Source: Undaria pinnatifida (Eukaryota; Sar; Phaeophyceae; Laminariales; Alariaceae). Taken from it: DNA of 64,000 bases. Both the position numbers and the translations under genes were made by a program. The stretch covers positions 8,645,413 to 8,709,412 of the forward strand of contig JABAKD010000009.1 in NCBI GenBank assembly GCA_012845835.1. Direction: 5' to 3'. The notes beneath the pieces were generated by a model that saw nothing but the letters and a program-made list of their open reading frames with translations, was not told the DNA's origin and did not search any database. Below, piece after piece: positions 55,557-64,000 of the stretch (within the stretch, counting starts at the first letter, position 1; each line of letters starts with the position of its first letter).

Positions 55557-55960
55557 GAAGCCCCCCATATAGTGCCGGTATGCGCCAGCCAAATACCACA
55601 GGCGCTAAACCGGACACCGGCACCAATGTTGTGTGTAATGCCGATACTTGGTACTAAGTATAGCGAGTTCCAGTCTTGCCAAAAGCGATTGATTTCACCG
55701 GCACCATGTAGTAAATAGGCACTATTCAACTGGCACTATACAGGAAACATGCACTACTCAATCGGCACTATCGGGAGACCCCTATAGGGCCGGTATGTGC
55801 CAGCCAATACTACCGACATTAAACCGGACACGGGCCATATTGTGTACAATGTCGATACTTGGTACTAAGTATAGCGAGTTCCAGTCTTGCCAAATGCGAA
55901 TGATTTCACCGGCACTATACAGGAAAGTAGGCACTGTTCAACCGGCACTACGGGGAGATC
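55557..55960. repeat. Two-copy tandem repeat of about 200 bp
   Basis: 55557-55770 and 55778-55960 share 'atacttggtactaagtatag', 'cgagttccagtcttgcc' and 'atttcaccggcac'. Non-coding. Confidence 0.65.
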
Positions 55961-56409
55961 CTCACTAAACCGCGCCCGAGCTCGAGCTTAGCCCGCCCCA
56001 ACGTCGACGTGGGGGGGGCATAAAACGTAGCCAAGCCGCGCCATTGAAGAGCGTTGTCGTGCGGCCTTAGTATCGTATCAAGGCCGGTATCGGCCACACT
56101 CTCTCGGATTCCAGCGTCGCCGAGATGGGCGTATCGAAAACTCGCAGGTACTGTTTCGTAGAGGGAGTTGACACGATATCGGCAGGCGGACGGGACAAGG
56201 GCGAACGGACAGACGGACGGACGGACGGACATAACAGACGGACATACCGTCGGACGAGCGGGCAAGATGGACGTGCGGGCAGGTTAGAAGACAAGAACGA
56301 GAGCAACCCCGGAGATCAATTCTGAAAAAAATCCTGCGAGATTAATCGAACTCCATAGCATATCTATACAACAGATCCCACCTGGCAAAACATGTGCAGA
56401 TCGTACAGA

Positions 56410-56635
56410 TCATATAACATCGTAATCGTCGTTTTTAGGCCATGCAAATGGGTCCCCCAACATGGCCAGCGTCGGAATGAACTCTCTCACCTCCGCCAAG
56501 CTCATGGTTTTTTCTGTCTCGGCTAGCCCCATGACCCGCTCGTTCGATGGCACGAGGTGGTTGTACTTGCGCTTCAGCTCCGACACCGACGTGCCGGAAT
56601 GTTTTCGCATCTCGGACGCGAGCTCCACCAGCTTG
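56410..56635 (-). CDS. TEX47-like gene, last exon
   Basis: Acceptor 'tgtatgcgacaacag' in phase 2, 74 codons to TGA. KLVELASEMRKHSGTSVSEL, then LVPSNERVMGLAE, EVREFI and DPFAWPKND, matching the spacing of the human PELLLPEQTI, FLNMY and EVVWP landmarks. Confidence 0.72.
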
Positions 56636-59600
56636 CTGTTGTCGCATACATATTTAGGAAGGGGCGGGAAGCGTCTTCTTAGGTTTAGTGCGAAAAATCG
56701 AGCTCACCTAAGTTGGCCGCCCGGATCTTTAGAGCGGTGGACTGTTCGCGTTTGCGAGCAGATAGCACTTCCTGATCGGATAGAGGTACGGGGCGTAGAC
56801 CCAACCCACCCCCTAACCCTAGCCCTAACCCTAACCCTGACCCTGACCCGAACCCTGATCCCAACCCGGACCCAAAACGGGCCAGAAATGGGCAAGAAAC
56901 GCGACTGCGCCGCTTTTGGAAATTAATTCATTCTTCCGATCTGCCGACCACCACATAGCCCTCAGCCGATGAGAGAGCGTAAAAACTACCGTTCAATGTC
57001 CGGGCGGCCGCATTGTTAGGTTTCGCGCGAAAAATCGCCGTCGAGGCGAAACGCGTGCGCCGAGAAAGGGCTGAGGTCGTCGGCCAAAAACATGTCTTCC
57101 TGACAGGGCTTGCCAACAGGTAAGGAGCACCGCAATATATATATATATGTACTTGTTTTTTTTTGGGGGGGGGAAAGTTTTTTCTTGTGTTTCACAATAA
57201 AAAATCGTTTTAAGCTTCTAGTAGGCCATGGGTTGGTCAATCGGGTTGTTTGTGCTTGCTGCCCGTTCACTTTGTTTTCTTGAAAACCAGTTTTGGGGTG
57301 ACGTGGACGTTGACCTCCTCGACTGAGGAGGTTAATGAATAATAACATGCGTCTTTGACGCACCACGCGGTACCGAGGGGGCGGAGGTTTGGGGGGGGGA
57401 GGGGGGGGGTTCTATAGACGAAGGAAAGCATGTCCTGATGTCCTGAAGGGGCAAGGGGACCCTGTGGCTTCGGTTGAGGAACCCAGTCAGCGAGGAATGT
57501 TTTTGGGCCCTAAAGTGAATCTCCTGATCAATGACTCAACACACGGTAGGGGTGGCAGAAGCAGCAGCAGCAGTAGCAGTAGCAGTAGCAGTAGCAGTAG
57601 CAGTAGCAGTAGCAGTAGCAGTAGCAGTAGCAGTAGCAGTAGCAGTAGCAGTAGCAGTAGTAGCAGTAGTAGCAGCAGTAGTAGTAGTAGCAGCAGCAGT
57701 ATTAATAGCAGTAGTAGCAGTAGCAGTAGTAGTAGCAATAGCAGTAGCAGCAGTATTAATAGTAGCAGCAGCAGCAGTACTAGTAGCGGTAGCAGTAGCA
57801 GTAGTAGTAGCAGTAGTAGTAGCAGTATCAGTAGCAGCAGCAGCAGCGGCAGCGGGTTTCTGCTATCCTAACACGAAGAGCCCAATCAATTTCACCCGAA
57901 AACATGACTTCGGAGGCGTTTTGTTTTTTTTTGCGTATCTTGACCGAAGACCAAGCCTAAGGTAGGGGGGGGCACCTTTTTTTTTCTGCGGTGACTCGGG
58001 GTCACTCACGCCGGTGACCCCATTCCCCCCCCCCCCCACTGGTTCGCTTGCTGCCAAAGCTGTCGTGCTGACAATACTTTTGTGATGAGTTGTTCTACGG
58101 TAGCCCCCCCAAATTTTCTTCAACAAAATCACCGGTTTCAAAGCCAGCTTTCCGGTCGCATCTCCTGAAACTACGATGTCCCTCGACAACCCCGACGTCA
58201 TCGATCGACAGACCTTTGTACACAAGAAAATATACTGATGCTCCTGTTTTAAATAGTATAATTCCCCGTGTCGATCAGCCATGATGATGAAACGTTCGTC
58301 AAAGAAAACCGCTGGTTTGGGGGGGGGCTATCGTAGAACCAGTCTGATGTTAATCCGCAATGAAGAATGGTGAGCTACGAGCTGGGCCGGGCAAGAGACC
58401 CTGATCGGGACAATATCGCAATACCACACCCAATTTTTGAAGTTTGGATCTGAAATGTTGACACGTGATTTGAAACAAGCTGAGCAACATATTCAAGCTC
58501 GCATGCAAGAAAAAAAAAAAACGTCCTCCTACGGCCGGCCCAAAATTTCTGCTGAAGCTTGAGGCAGGGAAAATTGCATCGTTTTTTTTTTTTTTTTGCA
58601 TCTCACTTTCACTTCTGTTTTAGCTTGATTCAAATCACGTGTCAAGATTTCAGGTCCTAACTTCAAAAATTGAGAGGTGCATGGCCAAGTATCCACCGAA
58701 GGGCCTCTGCATACAAATATACATATATTGCAGGGGTTTATCCATAACTTTCGAACGAAAGTGACCCATGAAGTGAAATGCATATGCCCCTACTCCTCGT
58801 CCCAAGATGTACATGCCCAGAAAGATTGAGCCAATTCCATCCACGTTGTATTTCGAGCAATTTTAGAAAAAGCAGCACGAAAAAATCACGAAAAAAATGC
58901 TCAAACTAAGAGACGTGAGTGGCAAACACTTTTTTCGGCACCAAATTGGCAGAGTCTCAAGCTAGAGGGCTTAAAATGACCACCGTATCTAGCTGATTAC
59001 GAGGATATGCTCAGTTTTTGCAGTGGGTCACTGTCGTTCAAAAGATATGCCCGACTGACGGATTATGGGTTTCTTAGCCGGCCCAGCTCGTACCCTTCGC
59101 CAAAGAAATCGCGTAATACCTTTTTTCGGTCCGTGAGTTACCCTTCGCCGAAGAAATCGCGTGATATTTTTTTTTGTCCGTGAGCTACCCTTCGCCGAAG
59201 AATCGCGTAATACCGTTTTTTGTCCTTGAGAGTGGTGAAAACGGAGGTATCTGTTAAGGTATTAGTGGGGTATTAGTCCGTTTGACCAGTCGCTAATACC
59301 TTAAAATATCCCCCCTACATCAGCCTTGGTACAAAAACGTGCAAGCCCTGCCGTGGGACGACTCACTCGTGTGCGTTACGGTGGGGGGAGGGGGGGGGTA
59401 CGTACCCCCGTGTTTCACCACCGTGTTAAAGTTTCTGACGTAGACTGATGGGGACAAACGAAAAAATGGCTCCCTGGATTACAGTTTTCCTAGGCCGACT
59501 TACTCGTGAACTCCCCACGAAGCTTCGACGGGGTTCTCCTTGTCTATGTCCACGTTCGTTTCCGCATTGAGCTGCACGTTGTAGTGGAACCACTTGGCGA

Positions 59601-61426
59601 AATATGGGGTGGGGCAGTCTTCGCTTGACACCAAGATCTTGATCTTTTTCCCGAGAACACCCCGGACACGAAAACAGAGCGAAAACAAAATCACGCGGGA
59701 AAAAATGTCAAAAATCGGAAGAATGAGAAGGGGGTGATTTATCTCTTGCCGATGGTACAGTAGCAGTAGTGGTGCTCACGTCTGGGTATATACGCGTTTC
59801 TTTAATGATTCAGTTTCCACCACAACACGTAACGTTTGCCCTACACGGTTCGCAACTTGTTGACCTCAAGATGTTTGTGTGCCTGCGTCGTCGTTTTCTA
59901 GTTCTCTGGATTATGCCTATTACGATTGTACCAGGATGCGGCAAATAAACTTTGATCCAATAAACTCGCAATTTTTTTTCGCTTCACTCGAGTTTTCTCT
60001 TATACTACTCGCGTAGGGCAAAAAATCGCATTACGACCGCAATTCAACCACTTTTTCGCATAACAGGTGGCGTAAAAAGTTATTTTGAGCCTAAACCAGG
60101 TTGCCGTGCCGAGCAAGCACGCTCACAATGAGGGTGAGAACCCTTGAACAGCACCACACGCAGTAGAAAAGGCCGACTTAGAGCGATTAATGTATCCAAG
60201 ATTCAGGGCCCCCCAGTTTCAATCACATTTTTTTAAAGCAAAAATGAGATGCTCAATGAACAACGGCGTAATTGGAACTAAGACTGGCATAACTCGAGCT
60301 TAACCACGGGAAAAGGCCTGAAAACGAGGCCAAAATAGTGCGTATTTTGACTCGCATAACGGTCCGACTAATCGTGGAATAATCGCTCAACTCGTCCGAA
60401 AAATCACCTCTTTGTCGCCTATCTATGCGACCCCGAAAGAAAGTCGCAGAAAATCTCGATTTTATTGACCTATTGGGTCAAAGCCTAACGGTAACCCATG
60501 ACAACAGTTTTTATGGTATTAGGGAGTTCCAACAGTGGAGTTTCGCCTTATAGTAGTGGGAAATTCGTCGCCACGCTTCCAGGGTCAAGAAGCACCTTCC
60601 CTTGGGTTTTATCCTTTTTTATTCGGGAATGTTTTTCACGAGTGATCGATGTTGAATCCTTATTATGCCGTTTTTTTTTCGGATGGTAAACATAGTTACG
60701 AACGTGTTTCTATCGATATGTGCCCTTTGATATTCCCGGCCGTCAACCGTTGTTGTCAACACCCTCCATTAACGGCGGGTCTCGTAGATCGGACGTTGGT
60801 TAACGCGTCTTCATGGTTGGCATGCGTGATCGGAGATTGGCGGAATCTACGTACCCTGTCCTCCACAAACCCGTTTTTTTTTTAATTTATGCGCTCTCTC
60901 TTGGTTTTTTCTACTTGATGGGATATAGGGTGTCTTATACACGTTTTTTTTTATCCAACCGTGCCAACTAACCCTAGCCCATAGGAAAAACTGTACCAGT
61001 CGAAGTGTCCCCTGATGACGTCACCGGGGTAAAATCGTTAGAAATGTCAAATAATGTGTATCACTGCCTACGACGAACACACAAAAACTATATATTCCCC
61101 AATTTCCCTAATCATATAGTTGTGTACCTACTGGGTGTGTACATGATGTGTAGAAACTCTAGCAAATAACGTTTATGTGTCACCTCACGGGTATGCAGGA
61201 ACATCACACGTGTACCTACTGGGTATGTATGCATCCAGCAGCCACATACATTGTCCATCACCCTCGTCGAAGGATCGGAATCCGCCTCCATGCTCTGCAT
61301 TTGCCTCAAGAACGTGGTAGACGTGTCCATGGATGTCTCCACTAGGTGCACCACGCTTTCCTTCTGGACTATTAGCACCCCTGTGATCGGCGCAGCGTGT
61401 TGCTCCGACAAAATTTCCTCGAACAC
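56410..61426 (-). CDS. TEX47-like protein (BLUF-like fold), last three exons; 5' end not found
   Basis: Exons 61426-61250, 59643-59504 and 56635-56410 join in phases 0 and 2 and give 179 residues to TGA. The order matches the C-terminal two thirds of human TEX47 (C7orf62): PITGVLIVQKESVVHLVETS for VTGLLLVYPGSILHILESS, IKILVSSEDCPTPYFAKWFH for MKIIVVSHNIPTRLFMQWQ, and HLVPSNERV...LGDPFAWP for ELLLPEQTI...FDSEVVWP. TEX47 is a testis protein with a BLUF-like fold; its function is poorly known. No flavin-binding claim is made. One or two N-terminal exons should lie beyond 61426, where repeats dominate. Confidence 0.7.
56811..56874. repeat. Interstitial telomere-like repeats
   Basis: 'ccctaaccctagccctaacc' and further CCCTAA/CCCTGA units, about ten, increasingly diverged to the right. 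Brown-algal telomeres are TTAGGG-type as far as known. Confidence 0.65.
57558..57855. repeat. (AGTAGC)n hexamer array
   Basis: About 100 bp of near-perfect AGTAGC units, then about 190 bp of degenerate AGT/AGC triplets. It encodes poly-Ser, poly-Val/Ala or poly-Leu depending on frame. It lies in the TEX47-like intron before the last exon, so not translated in this model. Confidence 0.85.
59085..59235. repeat. Three-copy tandem repeat, about 48-bp unit
   Basis: 'tacccttcgccgaagaaatc', then 'gcgtaatacc' and 'gtccgtgag', three times, in the TEX47-like intron. Confidence 0.7.
59504..59643 (-). CDS. TEX47-like gene, middle exon
   Basis: Acceptor 'gttctcgggaaaaag', donor CACGA|gtaagt. IKILVSSEDCPTPYFAKWFH then YNVQLNAETNVDIDKENPVE; lines up with human KIIVVSHNIPTRLFMQWQVS. 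Confidence 0.75.
59700..61240. other. TEX47-like intron, nothing further seen
   Basis: AT-rich, no repeat family recognised and no supported exon between the two 5' exons. Confidence 0.3.
61250..61426 (-). CDS. TEX47-like gene, exon with BLUF-like core
   Basis: Acceptor 'ccttttgattggcag', donor GACAAT|gtatgt, 59 codons, phase 0 both sides. It reads VFEEILSEQHAAPITGVLIV and on to SVVHLVETSMDTSTTFLRQM, the beta-alpha pattern with GxLL...HLLE typical of BLUF-like folds. Confidence 0.75.
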
Positions 61427-61589
61427 CTGCCAATCAAAAGGTCGGAGCAACAGCAGTATTATATATATGTATATTTTGCTTGCCCCCGGCAGTGCTCAGT
61501 GCACACTTCATTCTGAACGTTACATCCGCGATCTAGTTGATCTGCGGGATCTAGGCCGTGCTTGACGGGTGCTTGTTTTTTTTTGCGTG

Positions 61590-62345
61590 GAAGTAAACGG
61601 AAGCTTCCAAGGACGTAGATTGAAAGCTTGCACGGAAGTACTGGAAACTTTCCACGGAATTACTGGAAGTTTCTGTAGAAGCAGTGGAAGCTTCCACGGA
61701 AGTAGATGTGAGATTCTATTGAAGATGGAAAATTTCGACGCGTGCTACGATAGAGGTAGCACTCACTTTTCGCCAGAAATGGTTTCTGAATGGCAGGGCT
61801 CCTCAACCCAAAAAAAAAAAAGGTCATTATTTCTGTATGATTCTCGTTCAAATACCGAGGCCATGGGATGTTTCGTCCGGTAGCAGTTATATTTTGTCTC
61901 CAAGTCAGTTTCTGGGAGAGGTCTTAAGCTCCCAAAGTTGAGGAAACCTCGGGGGGAAAAGTGGTGCACCCTCTATCGTAGCACGCATCCTTCCATGGAA
62001 GCAGATGGAAGTTTCCATGGCAATAGTGGAAGCTTCCATGGAAGTAGATGGGAGGTAATGAAGATGAAAGCTTCCATGGCAGTAGTGCAAGCTTCTGTGG
62101 AAGTAGATGGATGATTCCATGGAAGAAGATGGAAGCTTCCATGGAAGTTTAGTCGACCTACCATGGAAGTAGTGGAAGATTCTGTAGGAATGATGGAAGC
62201 TTCCATAAAAGTGGTGAAGCTCCCATGGAAGTGGCGGAAGCTTCCATGGAAGTAGTGGAAGATTCCATGGAAATACTGGAAGCTTCTGTGGGAATGATGG
62301 AGGCTTCCATGGAAGTGGTGGAAGATTCCATGGAATCCATCTACT
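61590..62345. repeat. 'Ccatggaag' minisatellite split by a family C MITE
   Basis: Blocks 61590-61737 and 61988-62345 consist of CTTCCATGGAAGTAGTGGAA-type units of about 30 bp with many CCATGG palindromes. The MITE at 61738-61987 interrupts them. The minus strand is open as a Ser-Met-Glu-Ala-Ser-Thr repeat, which may arise from the unit alone. Confidence 0.75.
61738..61987. repeat. MITE-like element, family C, copy 4
   Basis: Terminal inverted repeats 'cgtgctacgatagaggtagc' and 'ggtgcaccctctatcgtagc' plus adjoining bases; about 250 bp, non-coding. Confidence 0.75.
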
Positions 62346-62817
62346 TCCACGAAAAAAGCTACAACGCGTAAAACCATACGCCGGCTTGAAACGTCAACAT
62401 CCTTATCGATCTCTTTACAGCTATAAAAATATAATATCTCGAGCATCTGACGTCAACCCTGCCGCATACCAGAACAGACTGACACAACTGATGTAACCTT
62501 GAGTAAGCGATCATTAGCAGCTCGGGCACCACGGAAAAGTTGTGCAATGTTGCTGTGGTTTACTGGGATGCCTCCTCCTGAGTAAGACACGCACGAAATT
62601 ATGTTGATCTAGCGCTCCTTTGTGGGAGACAGAGTCGATGGATTTCAGAGTCACCAAGACTGAGTACACGACTAAACGGCAAACAAACGCAAACAGAGTG
62701 AACGGACATGCGAGGCAGGCACGAAATAATCATTGTAGTAAAATGTGGGATCATCGGAGATCGTGCAGCCGAGAGTTCCCCACAAACAATACGCCCCGAG
62801 ATAGGCGCGTCCCCTTC

Positions 62818-62882
62818 CCCTCCCTCCCTCCATCCCTCCCTCCCTCCCTCCCTCCCTCCCTCCCTCCCTCCCTCCCTCCCCT
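62818..62882. repeat. (CCCT)n microsatellite
   Basis: About 15 CCTC/CCCT units. It forms the pyrimidine tract of the exon at 62917. Confidence 0.9.
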
Positions 62883-62916
62883 CCTTTTCCCCCTCCCCCT
62901 CTCGCTAAATATCCAG

Positions 62917-62989
62917 GCCTGCCCCTTCACACCAGATATCAGCACCGAACAGAGGCACCCCGTATCGATCGAGAAGGCTAAAAACAATG
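62917..62989 (+). CDS. Single exon of an unidentified gene
   Basis: Acceptor 'cgctaaatatccag' after a long C/T tract; donor CAATG|gtacgt. Reads ACPFTPDISTEQRHPVSIEK and AKNN, ending in phase 1. The CPFxPDI start is like short repeats in some cytoskeletal and ciliary proteins, too little to name. A possible next exon ends at 63222 (GGAGAC|gtatgt). The gene would continue past the window edge. Confidence 0.5.
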
Positions 62990-63484
62990 GTACGTGTTTG
63001 TGTTTCTGTGCTGAAACAAGGACGCGCCGCGAATGTCGCACTGGGACATTCTTACTGCGGCAAAGCTCCATTCAGTACTTTTTAATATCGATCATAATGT
63101 GTCTTTCAATTTTGTCGTGGATGACAAGAAAAATACGACGAACGTTTGAAGCGTCATCTTACACAAAAAAAACATAGGCTTGCAAGAGGATGGGCATCGA
63201 TGAAATCCTCGATATTGGAGACGTATGTTGTGTAAAACGGCAAACACTTCGTATACTGCCTGATGGAAATTATGTGAATAAGCTGCACCCCAGGATTCCT
63301 TTAAGAAAGGGCAGCCAAAAGATATGCCCCGTACGGCGAAACTGCAGCAAACCGAGAGCAAACACGACAAACAGCAGCAAGCATAGTTGCTGCTGTGGTA
63401 TCCAGAAATTTACCGCTGAGACAGGGCCGACCTTCGTATTATGACGGTGGTGCTGATGTTCTCAGCTCTCATGTATTGTAGTCT

Positions 63485-63910
63485 AATAGTAGGTCACTTC
63501 GCTGCAATCAAGCCCGTCTGTAATGGAGTGCCCTCCGTAGAAGGATAGTTTGTAGCTTCGACGTGAAACCATTTCATGGTTGAGGTGAAACCACGTGACA
63601 TTAGATGTCACATTCACGTCAAGGCCATCATAGATGGGCGATAATGTAGGTGACGATGATGGGACAAGCAGGACGCCCCACATCTCACTACCTGCTCTAC
63701 CTGCTCTACCTGCTCTACCCAGCCCTATCGTGCCTAGACCTGTTTTGTCTGTCTTTTAGAGTTTAATGTAGAGGAAATAATGTAAAAGCTTTTGAGTCTA
63801 TCCAGCGAGCCACGAGGAGAGACCAAACAAGGGCACCGGAACCCATGAGGAGCACGCTTCCCAACACCGATCAACCACGCATCCCCCACTCGGATTACCA
63901 CCACAATTGG
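63485..63910 (-). repeat. Interspersed repeat family A, copy 3 (inverted)
   Basis: Reverse complement of 42710-43085: 'tgtaatggagtgccctccg', 'attcgacatgaaa'-like words, 'gtcaaggccatcatagatgg', then 'cttcccaacaccgatcaacc'. Confidence 0.65.
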
Positions 63911-64000
63911 CGTCGTCGGAGCAGTGAACGTGTCGACCTTGGGCTGCGTGACCTTCTCCCCGGTGCTCTTCTCTCCCCAAGGCAAGCTCTTTTCGCCTTG

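Noticed and set aside
56928-57116. Possible minus-strand exon (EDMFLADDLSPFSAH or the +1 frame ending VVVGRSEE)
   Set aside because: It has a fair acceptor but stops in two frames. It is not needed, since the TEX47-like exons on either side join in phase without it.
57389-57871. 160-codon Ser-rich protein
   Set aside because: Open only because of the AGTAGC hexamer array. All three frames and the opposite strand are open across it.
57863-58282. Minus-strand frame starting MADRHGELYYLKQ
   Set aside because: The region is a degraded family F repeat plus poly-C. No matching exon pair was found.

Overview
The window looks like nuclear DNA of a stramenopile, most probably a brown alga. Genes are intron-rich with GT-AG introns of roughly 0.2 to 4.5 kb. 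An EGF-like exon of the style common in that group lies at the left end, ciliary genes are present, and introns are full of short inverted-repeat elements and minisatellites. No operons, Shine-Dalgarno sites, rRNA, tRNA or CRISPR were found. All exons were built by eye from splice signals, reading phase and remembered homologues; no search or transcript data was used.

Layout. (1) 1-3500: terminal exon of an EGF-like gene (+), then repeats. (2) 4694-17150 (-): a 13-exon gene for PrimPol, the eukaryotic archaeo-eukaryotic primase (AEP) family primase-polymerase. Every exon junction keeps phase and the model sums to 1,420 codons plus stop. The catalytic core and zinc finger (exons 5-13) are secure; the long N-terminal extension (exons 1-4) is inferred. 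(3) 17607-31872 (+): a divergent gene for the outer dynein arm docking coiled-coil protein (ODA1/DC2; CCDC114/CCDC63 family), 11 exons. (4) 34612-34737 (+): last exon of an unidentified gene, with a second copy just upstream. (5) 34995-48875 (-): a 7-exon gene for a 475-residue protein with an N-terminal calponin-homology (CH) domain and a C-terminal SAM domain. (6) 49790-50880 (+): 5'-truncated LINE with a restriction-like endonuclease tail. (7) 50855-56400: repeats only. (8) 56410-61426 (-): the last three exons of a TEX47-like gene. (9) 62917-62989 (+): one well-marked exon of an unknown gene.

How they fit together. ODA1 is a ciliary protein, the TEX47-like protein belongs to a family best known from testis, and PrimPol and ODA1 share one 456-bp upstream region. 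Most of the remaining sequence is introns holding at least six repeat families, called A to F here. Two copies of family B end in C-rich tracts directly upstream of exons and appear to supply 3' splice-site pyrimidine tracts.
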